Virus record (IMG/VR): IMGVR_UViG_3300030101_000953
Location: 4,612 to 30,450 of that record
DNA from: a virus
Direction: 5' to 3' (one strand)
Length of the DNA: 25,839 nt
A model generated the notes under the pieces. It worked only from the letters and a program-made list of their open reading frames with translations. It made no database searches and was not told the origin of the DNA. The first letter of the stretch is position 1; every line of letters starts with the position of its first letter. Made by a program: the position numbers and the translations under genes. Shown in pieces: positions 15,834 to 24,189 of this stretch.

Positions 15834-17930
15834 CTAAGTCAAATGAATATTTTCCATTTCTAACCAATTATATCCCATTTCTAAATCTACACCAAATGGA
15901 ACATCCCATTTTACATCATAATAACTCTCAAAAGTGCTGGTCACATCAGACATAGCTCTGTGAGCAAGTTTAGATACAATATCTTCCTCACCGGGATATA
16001 CATCAATTACCACCGAGTCGTGTACAGTATTGATAATAAGAGACTTAATTCCTTTTTTGCTAAACGCACTTTGTAATCGAATGAGAGCGAGCGGCATAAT
16101 GCAACCACCTGCCAAACCTTGTACGGGATAATTTTTAATAGCGGGTGCGTTACTGGCTGCGCCACTCGCAAGACGCTCAGTGCCCGGAAAAGCAAATTGT
16201 TGACCCGTATACAAAGTAACAGAGCCCTCAGTGATAGCCTCAGCTTGTAAGTCCTCATGCCATTTTGCCAACCGTGGGTATTTATCCATGAAATCTCTGT
16301 AGTAAGCCATTTCACTAGGCGTCCCATGTGTGCCACCATATAACGGTTTAAACGTGTGTGCTTTCGCCATAGTCCTTTCATCTTTAGTTACATCCTTTTC
16401 GTCTTTGTCAAATATAATAGAAGCTGTATATTTGTGAACGTCACTGCCGTCAAGTATATCTTTTTTCATAACTTCATCACCAGATAACTGTGCAGCAACT
16501 CTAAATTCTAGTTGTGAATAGTCAGCTTGTAATATTTTGCCACCTTCAAACCTAGACACGACTACAGCACGAACAGGAAATGTATTTCCTCGTGGCTGAT
16601 TCTGAAAGTTAGGGTCAGAAGAGGACAATCGTGTCGTTCTAGTCACACATTGATTATATTTAGGGTGCAAAATAGAATTTGGCTTGACATTTCTCTCAAT
16701 GCCACCAACAAAACTGGACAAGTATACATCAACAGCGTTAAGACGTATCGAACATTGCAAGAACTTCTCTGCAGTTTTATTGCCTTTACTCTTAGCATCA
16801 CCTAAAAGACGCATCAAAGTAGTCTTATCTGTGGCAAACCCATTAGCAGATACATCTCTAACATCTCTTGGGTTCATTGTGAGCCCTGCAACTGCGGCAT
16901 GTTTCTTCAAAAGATAGCCTGCACCTTTACAAATCCTACATTTTGACTCTTTTTTCCACAGTTGCCCATTCTTTTTTCTCTTAAAGAACTTACCTTTGCC
17001 AGAACAGGTGTTGCAGTGTAGTGCAGTTGTCTTGTGAATGCGTTCTGTCATACCTTTTATAACATTTACAAAGGCGCCCACGGACATTCTTGGTCTAGGA
17101 AGTGGCTTACCCTTGTCATTTAAACCAATATTGAACATTTGTGCCCAGTTTTTCTTATTTTTCACCTTACGTGAGTAAATCATCTGACTAATCTGCTCCG
17201 GCGAAGCAAAGTTTACTGGTGTATCCCCCATAACTTCACGCATAATCTCGTGCATAGTGCGTTCGAGCTCAAGCTTCTCTTTGCGATACGCCTGCTTAAC
17301 ATCCTGCAGAGCTTGCAAGTCAATCTTAATACCATTGCGTTCGATTGTGGCTAATGTGAATAAGAAGCCATTCATTAGTTTAAGATGCTTCTCCATCACA
17401 CTGTTTTTAAACAGTTTTTTCTGATGCTCATACAACTCTCTAGTAGAAATTATGTCAGCTTTGCCGTATTCCTCTACAATTTCACAAGGCATGCGGTCGA
17501 ATCCAACTCCTCTTGTCAAGTAATCTTTTGTCAAGTCAGACTTTTTTAAACTGACTTTTCTTCTGATACAAGCATCATGCAAACTAAGGCTATACTTCTG
17601 CCCTTTCAATAATAAATATTCTCCAATCATAGTGTCATAAACTCTGCCACTATAACTAAAGCCGCTTTCCCACAGCCAAACTAAATCAAATTTTATGTTA
17701 TGCCCCACTAACAGAGTGGTATCATTTAGTATTTGTTGAACTTGTGAATGAGCTTGGTGTAAATCAACTCCTTTTTTCTCATGGTAGAACCACACGAATT
17801 GTGGTGTTAGGTTATCACAAGTGTTATACTGTACAGAAACTAATCTGTTATTGGGGTGAAACGGAGTCGGGTCTGCTCGCTTAGTCTCACCTACGTGGAA
17901 GGTAGTTTCCACATCTAATGTTGTAATCAT
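15834..17930 (-). CDS. polA: family A DNA polymerase with DnaJ-like zinc-finger insertion
   Basis: A 698-residue replicative polymerase. The 3'-5' proofreading domain shows LDVET (D6, E8), GHNIKFD (D82) and YGKAD (Y155, D159). The polymerase domain shows TTRLSSSDPNFQNQP (432-446), motif A LQADYSQLEFR (D470), motif B RTMAKAHTFKPLYGG (R519, K523, F527, Y531) and motif C NTVHDSVV (H637, D638). Between them, residues 306-338 hold two CxxCxGxG repeats (C306/C309 and C331/C334), a DnaJ-type zinc finger on the thumb side. A polymerase with a partial DnaJ central domain was described for SAR116 phage HMO-2011. F527 sits at the E. coli F762 position, associated with virulent phages. The start overlaps the helicase stop (ATGA). 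Confidence 0.95.
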   Translation of the reverse strand: MITTLDVETTFHVGETKRADPTPFHPNNRLVSVQYNTCDNLTPQFVWFYHEKKGVDLHQAHSQVQQILNDTTLLVGHNIKFDLVWLWESGFSYSGRVYDTMIGEYLLLKGQKYSLSLHDACIRRKVSLKKSDLTKDYLTRGVGFDRMPCEIVEEYGKADIISTRELYEHQKKLFKNSVMEKHLKLMNGFLFTLATIERNGIKIDLQALQDVKQAYRKEKLELERTMHEIMREVMGDTPVNFASPEQISQMIYSRKVKNKKNWAQMFNIGLNDKGKPLPRPRMSVGAFVNVIKGMTERIHKTTALHCNTCSGKGKFFKRKKNGQLWKKESKCRICKGAGYLLKKHAAVAGLTMNPRDVRDVSANGFATDKTTLMRLLGDAKSKGNKTAEKFLQCSIRLNAVDVYLSSFVGGIERNVKPNSILHPKYNQCVTRTTRLSSSDPNFQNQPRGNTFPVRAVVVSRFEGGKILQADYSQLEFRVAAQLSGDEVMKKDILDGSDVHKYTASIIFDKDEKDVTKDERTMAKAHTFKPLYGGTHGTPSEMAYYRDFMDKYPRLAKWHEDLQAEAITEGSVTLYTGQQFAFPGTERLASGAASNAPAIKNYPVQGLAGGCIMPLALIRLQSAFSKKGIKSLIINTVHDSVVIDVYPGEEDIVSKLAHRAMSDVTSTFESYYDVKWDVPFGVDLEMGYNWLEMENIHLT

Positions 17931-19063
17931 ACTGTATATCTATTCCTTTTTGTATCAAGATTGCAAACTATGTTACCATGAAATCCACTTAACTTATTTT
18001 TAGATATAGTCAAATATCTACGTGTGTCATCATTGTTAGTGATGTCATTCTTACCGATGCCTATGATTAGGTCAGCTTCAGCAGCTTTACCCGTCTTACT
18101 ATTCTCCATCATAGCGTAAGTTACGTGTGTGCGCTCCTCTGCATCAGCAGATGCTTGACTAATACCAATACCAAAAAGCTTGTGCCTTTTGCATATCTCT
18201 CTAAACTTTGTGTATATGCTACGAAGCTTTTCATCTGTTCTCGCAAAGTTACCATTGACATTAACTTTATCTAACTGGTCAATAATCAAAATATCGGGCT
18301 TCTTGTGCTCACAATAAACATTTAACCACTCAATAGATGCGTCCACTCTATCGACCATAGTTATATTAGGCGCGATTTGCAAAAATTGTGAACGAGCCTG
18401 AGACTTGTTTTGGTACAATTCTTCATGCGTGTAGCCGGTGTATGAACACACAGAGCGAACCATAGTACGACGAGCAGGCTCTTCATTAGTTATAATGTGA
18501 ACATTAGCGCCTTGTGAACAGAATCCGCCCGGTGATGCCGCAAGTGACACATAGAAAGCAGTCTTACCAACTTCTGGTCTGGCAAAGGCAATCATAAACT
18601 CACCTGCCTTACCACCACGCACATGCTTGTGCAGACTAGGTATGTTAAACTCCCAACAACTTTCATTCTGCTCAAACTCTAACAGAGTGTCTAAGTCAGT
18701 TGGTATCTCCTCATAGTCATCTTTCGGCACAAAACCTTCCTGTGACTTCTCTACAATACTTTTTATATCAAGCAGTTTGTCAGTCGAGCCCTCCATAATA
18801 GATAAAGCCAAGTCAGCTATCCGGCGCCCCACCTCTTGTTGCCACAATGTACTGACCACATCTGTAGCCACATCCTCTCCTATATGAGGTAAACCATCAA
18901 TGTCATCAAGCATATCGGACACAATCTCTCTCTTTGCACGTGTTGCAGTAGGATTATCTATTCTATACAGCTCACGCAGTTCAAGTATGGTTAGGTCTCT
19001 TTCATATCTTTTATGACCTTTCTCTAACGTATCATGTAAGTCTCGTAACTCATCTGGGAACAT
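17927..19063 (-). CDS. DnaB-type replicative DNA helicase
   Basis: A 378-residue RecA-fold helicase that unwinds the fork ahead of the polymerase. ARPEVGKTAF (161-170) is the Walker A loop in the DnaB style, where the first position is Ala. ITNEEP (191-196) supplies the catalytic acid, PDILIIDQLDKV (256-267) is Walker B, and GISQAS (300-305) and ENSKTGKAAEADLIIGI (320-336) are the later helicase motifs. About 140 N-terminal residues precede the motor domain. Unlike T7 gp4, primase is a separate gene just upstream. GCAGGTCT precedes the ATG; the end overlaps the polymerase by 4 nt. Confidence 0.9.
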   Translation of the reverse strand: MFPDELRDLHDTLEKGHKRYERDLTILELRELYRIDNPTATRAKREIVSDMLDDIDGLPHIGEDVATDVVSTLWQQEVGRRIADLALSIMEGSTDKLLDIKSIVEKSQEGFVPKDDYEEIPTDLDTLLEFEQNESCWEFNIPSLHKHVRGGKAGEFMIAFARPEVGKTAFYVSLAASPGGFCSQGANVHIITNEEPARRTMVRSVCSYTGYTHEELYQNKSQARSQFLQIAPNITMVDRVDASIEWLNVYCEHKKPDILIIDQLDKVNVNGNFARTDEKLRSIYTKFREICKRHKLFGIGISQASADAEERTHVTYAMMENSKTGKAAEADLIIGIGKNDITNNDDTRRYLTISKNKLSGFHGNIVCNLDTKRNRYTV

Positions 19064-19122
19064 AGACCTGCTTATCTTATCTTTGTTAGCGTTGTAAAAA
19101 TCCTTTTTTAACAGTAGCTTAA

Positions 19123-19890
19123 TTATTTGTTGTTCAATACTAATCTCTCTATCTCCTCTGGGCTAAAATATTTCAAATCATCATCTACTCTGACTATACC
19201 ACAAGACACATAGTAAGCCAAATGCTTTTGCATCAATAATGCCTTACGAGTTGCGTCTGGGTCAAGACAAATGTGAATGTGGTCGAATTTACGAAGTGAG
19301 CTCACGTTCACATCACGTAGGTTTGTACCAAGCAATGCTATGCCGGTAGCAACGGGGGATATGGCGCAGGCACTTGCAGCATCTTCAACAAGGACGCCTA
19401 CTTTACTGTTACCGCAAGTGAACAGACGATTTGATTTGCCATATCTGTACCACTTAGGTTTTGTGAATCGGTTCAGACTTCTACCAACAGCATCACAAAC
19501 GTAGTGATTATTTTTTATCATAAATACAACTCTATCTTGCTTTGAGTCATACATTATTTCTGCATCACGATTATTATAAGCTGTCATGCAATTATTTTTT
19601 TCTACATAGGAACGAGCTTTTTCGTTCTGTGTAAAAATTGTGAATGAGTCCGGGGTCAGGAAATTTTCCAATACATCACTACTGTCACGTATTTTTTCAC
19701 GTATCTCGTCAGAGCTACGAGTAAAATTTTTTATACCTTTTATTTTACAGTTAGCACTGTAGCAGTTCCAAAGAACTTTTCCATTGACACGAGAGATTGT
19801 AAACGTATTACGTTTATGACAACTGGGGCAGTTGGTTCTAATTGTTTCATTACCTTGTGGTAAATTATCTTGAATAAACTTGTCGAGCAT
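19123..19890 (-). CDS. DNA primase with zinc-binding and TOPRIM domains
   Basis: A 255-residue protein that makes RNA primers for lagging-strand synthesis. The N-terminal zinc module has C21-x2-C24 (NCPSCHKR) and C43-x4-C48 (NCYSANCKIKG), as in T7 gp4 and bacterial primases. The catalytic TOPRIM domain has E169 (GVLVEDAASA) and the metal pair D210/D212 (CLDPDATRKA). KPKWYRYG (144-151) lies between. It is about the size of the primase half of T7 gp4, with the helicase encoded separately 59 nt downstream. First gene of the replication operon, preceded by a promoter candidate and AAGG nine bases before the ATG. Confidence 0.9.
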   Translation of the reverse strand: MLDKFIQDNLPQGNETIRTNCPSCHKRNTFTISRVNGKVLWNCYSANCKIKGIKNFTRSSDEIREKIRDSSDVLENFLTPDSFTIFTQNEKARSYVEKNNCMTAYNNRDAEIMYDSKQDRVVFMIKNNHYVCDAVGRSLNRFTKPKWYRYGKSNRLFTCGNSKVGVLVEDAASACAISPVATGIALLGTNLRDVNVSSLRKFDHIHICLDPDATRKALLMQKHLAYYVSCGIVRVDDDLKYFSPEEIERLVLNNK

Positions 19891-19931
19891 CTTATATAAC
19901 CTTATGTAGCCTGCGGCGTTTAGCCGACCGT

Positions 19932-19960
19932 ATCATAGATTTCAAAAAACGTCAAGACAA
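19932..19960 (-). promoter_or_regulatory. sigma70-like promoter candidate for the replication operon
   Basis: On the minus strand TTGTCT and TATGAT are separated by 17 nt, a fair match to TTGACA/TATAAT. It lies about 42 nt upstream of the primase ATG, directly after the terminator of the upstream cassette; the -35 element overlaps the terminator T-tract by two bases. The leader then carries a small inverted repeat (CGGC/GCCG). It would restart transcription for the replication genes using host RNA polymerase. Confidence 0.5.
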
Positions 19961-19984
19961 AAAAAAGCCCCTCCGAAGAGGGGC
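19959..19984 (-). terminator. Rho-independent terminator after the metallopeptidase gene
   Basis: Read on the minus strand: GCCCCTC, tetraloop TTCG, GAGGGGC, then eight T. The seven-base GC-rich stem with a stable UUCG-type loop and U8 tract is a textbook intrinsic terminator. It ends transcription of the cassette at 20063-24966. Confidence 0.92.
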
Positions 19985-20002
19985 AAGTTGGGAGGAAAGA
20001 AC

Positions 20003-20058
20003 CCTAGCTAAGATAAGCTAGGATTACGCCCTCTCCCCAAAAGGAGAAAGGGAGAGGG
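20003..20058 (-). other. two tandem hairpins in the 3' untranslated region of the cassette
   Basis: Between the metallopeptidase stop and the terminator lie two perfect inverted repeats. CCCTCTCCC/GGGAGAGGG (20029-20037 with 20050-20058) has nine base pairs and a 12-nt loop and begins 4 nt after the stop. CCTAGCT/AGCTAGG (20003-20009 with 20016-20022) has seven pairs and a six-nt loop. With the terminator they give three stem-loops in a row on the same transcript. They could protect the 3' end, be processing sites or form a small RNA; none of these is shown. Confidence 0.6.
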
Positions 20059-20062
20059 TATC

Positions 20063-21487
20063 TTAGAAGTCCATTTCTTCTGCGTCTGCCTCATAAGCAT
20101 CAATGACTAACTTGGCAATATCTCTCATGGACATATCAGCTTTATCAAAAGTCATGAGAACACGTTCAATCTTCATCTCCTCTGACTCTTTAGTAAAGAA
20201 GCCATCAGCGATATCGAAGGGAACCATGTTGTCTATGGCATACCTATGTCTGTCAACAGAGGACTGAATAGTTTTGAACTGATTCTTTCTGCCCTCGTCA
20301 GTAGCACCTAACTTGAGAGACTTTTGCTGAGGAACTTTGTACGACTGAGAGTATCTGAACTCGTCATCTTCATCATACGGAAAATCCCAGTAAGTATCAG
20401 CTCGTCTGCCATAGCCGTAGTAGTTGCCCATACCCCATGTTTCTCTGGCTTTTGGGTCACGCTTGACGGGTAGCTTTGACCAGTTAACTTTGAACACAGC
20501 AGGTATCAGCATACGTTCGAGCCATTCAAGGTCAAACTTCTCTGAACTAGTGTGCTGACGTTTGTAGCCGACAGAAATATTAGTACACTCTGGTATCAAT
20601 GAAGTGTAGCTAGCGCTGTCAGTAAATACACCAGAGCTCTTGGACATCTGTTGTTTAGGTGGTAAGTTTTTGTTAAGCTCGCCACACAACGCATTTGCAA
20701 ACTCGTCAGAACAGCATCTGCCACCGGTTTGGCTAGTGATTACATCACCATAGTCTTGTCTGTCGAAAGCAACACAATAGTCGATGTCCTTGACAAACTC
20801 TGGTTTGTTTTGAGCAAGCCACTTAGAACCGACAGCACCACACTCTTCACCATGATGAAACACATACAAGCCAGGAATACCTTCCTCAATCATACGACAC
20901 ATGATATAGCAACCGAGCTTGTCATCAGCACCTAAAATATTTCTTGTTAGTTCTCTGTATTGCTTGAACTCACAATCAATGTCAAGATTTGTCCACTCTT
21001 CAAACAAAGTATCGTCTGTGCCGTGAAGTTTGCCTCTGTACACAGTGTAGTTATCGAAGTCTGTATTACACTTAGCTTTGACTACTCTGTTCAAATCCCA
21101 TGTATCTTTAACTTCTTTTTCACCAATCACTAGCTTTCGCTTTGGTTTGACGATACCACAATGAATCCAGCCGTCATCTTCAAAGAGTTGTCTAGGTTTA
21201 CCTCTGCTGCCAGCGTCAACAGTGTCTAGGTGACAACTAAACATAACCCTGCTTTCTTTCTTGCCGTCAAGCACAACTGTGCTGAGATTACCTTTCTCAT
21301 CAGTATAGAACTTATTATGAGGAAGATAGTCAGATATTATCTTTATAATATTATCCTCACCGAAGCTCACATGAGATTGTGTTGTAAGTAAATCATACAG
21401 CAACGGCGCCATAGTTTTACCTCGTTCAACGACAGTCATGTCTGACAACTTCTTTTCTTTTAAATTACTTAATTGATAATTATACAT
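20063..21487 (-). CDS. zinc metallopeptidase, M20/M28/M42-like
   Basis: A 474-residue protein with the co-catalytic zinc site of this aminopeptidase/carboxypeptidase group in order: FSCHLDTVD (H86, D88), LGADDKLG (D188), HHGEECG (E214 base, E215), VAFDR (D242) and GYKRQHTSSE (H312). GVFTDSASY (286-294) is also typical. About 100 residues are inserted between HxD and the bridging Asp. The last 130 residues (Tyr-rich, then helical and acidic, ending EEMDF) are not part of the peptidase fold as known to me. No signal peptide, so it should act in the cytoplasm on peptides or N-acyl compounds. Last gene of its cassette, directly after the 679-residue gene (TAA then ATG), with AAAGGAG upstream. Substrate unknown. 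Confidence 0.85.
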   Translation of the reverse strand: MYNYQLSNLKEKKLSDMTVVERGKTMAPLLYDLLTTQSHVSFGEDNIIKIISDYLPHNKFYTDEKGNLSTVVLDGKKESRVMFSCHLDTVDAGSRGKPRQLFEDDGWIHCGIVKPKRKLVIGEKEVKDTWDLNRVVKAKCNTDFDNYTVYRGKLHGTDDTLFEEWTNLDIDCEFKQYRELTRNILGADDKLGCYIMCRMIEEGIPGLYVFHHGEECGAVGSKWLAQNKPEFVKDIDYCVAFDRQDYGDVITSQTGGRCCSDEFANALCGELNKNLPPKQQMSKSSGVFTDSASYTSLIPECTNISVGYKRQHTSSEKFDLEWLERMLIPAVFKVNWSKLPVKRDPKARETWGMGNYYGYGRRADTYWDFPYDEDDEFRYSQSYKVPQQKSLKLGATDEGRKNQFKTIQSSVDRHRYAIDNMVPFDIADGFFTKESEEMKIERVLMTFDKADMSMRDIAKLVIDAYEADAEEMDF

Positions 21488-23527
21488 TTACTTATACTCC
21501 TTTTTAATTATTGCGTCACGTAAGTTATCGAAGGCTTTGACGCTTGAGCCTTCTCTAGGTAAGTCAACGAATTGACTTTCCAATTCTTGTTCGTACTCAT
21601 AGAGCACATCTAGGTTAGTAATAGTTTCCAACCCTCTGACCATAGGCACATGCTTCATATCCGATATGTGTTGCACAGGAACAGCCTCCATCCACAAACC
21701 TCTGTATGCAAAGTGTTTGTCAGCCAGTAAGGACTGGATAAGAAAGTTGTGTCCTGCTTTACGATTCAAAAGTTGATTACTAAAGCTCGCTACAGTTACA
21801 TCATATCTAGTGCCCTCGTACATAACAGTATGAAAAAGTCTGTTGTATTGATGGGAGTGTGATACATTTGGAAGATGCACACCACAATCATAAACAGTAT
21901 CTCCGACAAGGTCATAGTGGTTTCTGTGCGAGAATGCACGTTGATACGTTTTCCAAGTGTCCAACTCTGGAAGAGCCCACGGGGTATTCGTAAGCACATT
22001 ACCATGAAGCAAACAGTTGAGACGATTACTGAAGTAAACACAATCTTGGTAGTCATGAATAGTGTCGTTGTAGAAATTATGACTGTAAAAACGCCAATCA
22101 ATATTAGTACCAGTCTGATACAAACGGTGATTGTCATTTACAGCACAGCCTTCACAACAATAATACGTGTCACTAACTTCCATGTAGACCATATCATCAC
22201 AATGATGTTCTTCACCACAGTTGGGGCACTCAGTATAGTCATTGTCACGGTCATTGTGACGAGAGAAATAACCATCTGTTTTAGCAAGGTTGCACATCTC
22301 GTAACCCAATGCTTTAATCTTACTGTTTCCATCATTTTTAAGAATAAATGTAGTTACATTTTCTTTTTTCTTTGCAAAGATACCATAATTGAATGGATGC
22401 CAGTCAAAGTAAGGAAAAGGTGTAACACGACTGCCACCCATTCCATGAGTAGGCACAGACCACTCAACATCATAGTCAAATATCCTTTGCTTTTTATCAA
22501 CGGAGTAACCACAAGGGAATGTCACATCAATGCCCCGTTCTCTCATTTCTTTGATAAGAAGTTTCTGGAACTCGCTTGTAACACCATACACCCTAGTAGC
22601 GACACGCTGTTTAGTTTTTGGATTGCGATAGTAGATGCCACGAGCTAGAATGATGCCTGCTCTCTTCATGTACATACCGAACGCAACTGGACAATCGCCA
22701 TACCAATCAACTGGTTGGACGTTCTCAACAAATGCTTTGTTTTTGTTGTCATTGTACTTAGAGTAGCTGTCAACGTACAATCTGTCGTGAGCTTTACGGC
22801 TGTCCATACAAGACGAAGGACTACCTTGTTTGTAGATATACATTCGTCTAAAGCCTTTCTTACCACTAGCAAAGTGTAGTGTAGGAGGCTTTGTAATAGA
22901 AAGCATACGAGTGGCAACAATCTCTATCCATTGTTGGTCTTTGATTGGCTCCCACTCTTTAGACTTATCAGAGAAACATTCTAGGTAATTAGCAAGAGCA
23001 CGACCAAGCGTTGTCACTTGTCGTTTCTTCAACCTAGATATGCCACGTTGTACGGGCAACCATCTCTTTTGTCTGTGCTCACACTTCAAGTCATTAGCAA
23101 TCTCATTCTGTATAGACATAGATACGCTGGGGAAGTATGGGTTCTCTTTCTGATGATAACTAGCTCCTCTACGAGCTACATCTACATGTCCCATAGCATC
23201 AGCAGGAAGATTAGGAAACAGAACTACTTGCTTCTTATCTTTGTCCCAGCACATAACTCTGGCTACACGGAAGTAGTCTGCTCTAGGTCTTGCATTAGAG
23301 CTAGGAAGTGTGTCCATAGCCATGACTACTTGATACAAAGTGGTCATGAACCTCTGCATATCTTTCGAGAGTATCGTATACATACGAGAAGATACAACTT
23401 GAACTGGGTGTTTCTGCAAAGAAAGTTCTGCAAAATATTGTAACGGGACGTCATTCTCAGAACAAAAGTTATTTATAAGTTCTTCATAACGCCCCATGAT
23501 TTCATCTAAGATTTTTTCATCATACAT
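21488..23527 (-). CDS. large protein with internal zinc ribbon, unknown function
   Basis: A 679-residue protein, the largest of the cassette. The middle contains GSPSSCMDSRKAHDRLYVDS (about 235-254), then CPVAFGMYMKRAGIILARGI (279-298) and RVYG; a similar SCM...IIARG...RIY pattern is remembered from other uncharacterised large-phage proteins (not searched). A zinc-ribbon-like cluster follows at 434-461: C434, C437, H441/H442, C443, C457/C458, C461. The C-terminal third is aromatic- and His-rich with frequent HN and HY pairs. No helicase, nuclease or transferase motif recognised. GGAGG lies seven bases before the ATG. Coupled to the metallopeptidase downstream. Confidence 0.7.
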   Translation of the reverse strand: MYDEKILDEIMGRYEELINNFCSENDVPLQYFAELSLQKHPVQVVSSRMYTILSKDMQRFMTTLYQVVMAMDTLPSSNARPRADYFRVARVMCWDKDKKQVVLFPNLPADAMGHVDVARRGASYHQKENPYFPSVSMSIQNEIANDLKCEHRQKRWLPVQRGISRLKKRQVTTLGRALANYLECFSDKSKEWEPIKDQQWIEIVATRMLSITKPPTLHFASGKKGFRRMYIYKQGSPSSCMDSRKAHDRLYVDSYSKYNDNKNKAFVENVQPVDWYGDCPVAFGMYMKRAGIILARGIYYRNPKTKQRVATRVYGVTSEFQKLLIKEMRERGIDVTFPCGYSVDKKQRIFDYDVEWSVPTHGMGGSRVTPFPYFDWHPFNYGIFAKKKENVTTFILKNDGNSKIKALGYEMCNLAKTDGYFSRHNDRDNDYTECPNCGEEHHCDDMVYMEVSDTYYCCEGCAVNDNHRLYQTGTNIDWRFYSHNFYNDTIHDYQDCVYFSNRLNCLLHGNVLTNTPWALPELDTWKTYQRAFSHRNHYDLVGDTVYDCGVHLPNVSHSHQYNRLFHTVMYEGTRYDVTVASFSNQLLNRKAGHNFLIQSLLADKHFAYRGLWMEAVPVQHISDMKHVPMVRGLETITNLDVLYEYEQELESQFVDLPREGSSVKAFDNLRDAIIKKEYK

Positions 23528-23538
23528 AATTTACCTCC

Positions 23539-24189
23539 TTACTTGTTTGATATCCAATGATGAATTGTTGTTTTACCAACAACTGCAATACTTTTGCCAA
23601 GTGCCACAGATGAGATAAACGGATTGATAGAGCTGACAGTCTGCTTACCTGCATCTCTGTCAGAGTCATTGGCAGTCATTCGCATCACCATACATTGACT
23701 CTCTGGTAGCTCTGGCGCGAAGCCAAGTATCATGTACATATTCTTGTCTCGTGGGAACATGATAATCTTACCAATATTCCTAGCTTGATTGATGTCAAGT
23801 TCTTCAATACTGGTAAGTTCAACTGGCTCGACTTGAAAATGATATGCACCTCTGATTACCACAGTTTGTGATTCCGTTTCGGGATTGCAACTGAGAGTCA
23901 AACTGCCGAAAGCCTGAACCTCGTCCGTACGTGCATCAGCCATAGGATTGCGTAACAAAAGGGACACACGCATAAAAGTGCTTCTGTGCCCACTCTGGTT
24001 AGGATTACCTGTAAGACCAAGAGAAGCGTAATGGTTAGAGCCATTGGTGTACTTGAATATCATTCCTGGTGGCACACCTTTACGGTCTACAGTCTTGTTA
24101 AGTGCGAAGTCGAACCCCTCGCCATTTAGTGTCTTAGCATAGAAATCATGCCAATGGTCGGTAGTGTAAGTTTTAGTATCTCCAGACAT
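23539..24189 (-). CDS. hypothetical protein, 216 aa
   Basis: Starts at ATG 24189 (MSGDTKTYTTDHWHDFYAKT), seven bases after AAAGGAG; an upstream TTG in frame overlaps that ribosome site and is not used here. The protein is beta-rich and soluble, with GMIFKYTNGSNHYASLGLTG (about 42-61), VRGAY/VVIRGAYHFQVEPVE and a C-terminal VALGKSIAVVGKTTIHHW. AVVGKT superficially resembles a P-loop but lacks the G-x4-GK[ST] spacing. No family is recognised. The start overlaps the upstream gene by 17 nt, and 11 nt separate its stop from the next gene. Confidence 0.65.
   Translation of the reverse strand: MSGDTKTYTTDHWHDFYAKTLNGEGFDFALNKTVDRKGVPPGMIFKYTNGSNHYASLGLTGNPNQSGHRSTFMRVSLLLRNPMADARTDEVQAFGSLTLSCNPETESQTVVIRGAYHFQVEPVELTSIEELDINQARNIGKIIMFPRDKNMYMILGFAPELPESQCMVMRMTANDSDRDAGKQTVSSINPFISSVALGKSIAVVGKTTIHHWISNK

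Noticed and set aside
18544-18584. Possible defect in the helicase P-loop (Ala at the first Gly position)
   Set aside because: ARPxxGKT is the normal form in DnaB-family helicases, so it is not a defect.
19268-19510. Plus-strand frame opposite the primase TOPRIM domain
   Set aside because: Antisense shadow of a confidently assigned gene.
21875-22648. Long plus-strand frame of 257 codons inside the 679-residue gene
   Set aside because: It lies wholly antisense to a gene with a strong ribosome site and coherent composition; the Val/Ile/Thr-rich product is a typical antisense shadow.
23565-23590. P-loop-like AVVGKT near the end of the 216-residue protein
   Set aside because: The spacing G-x4-GK[ST] is absent and there is no Walker B partner.
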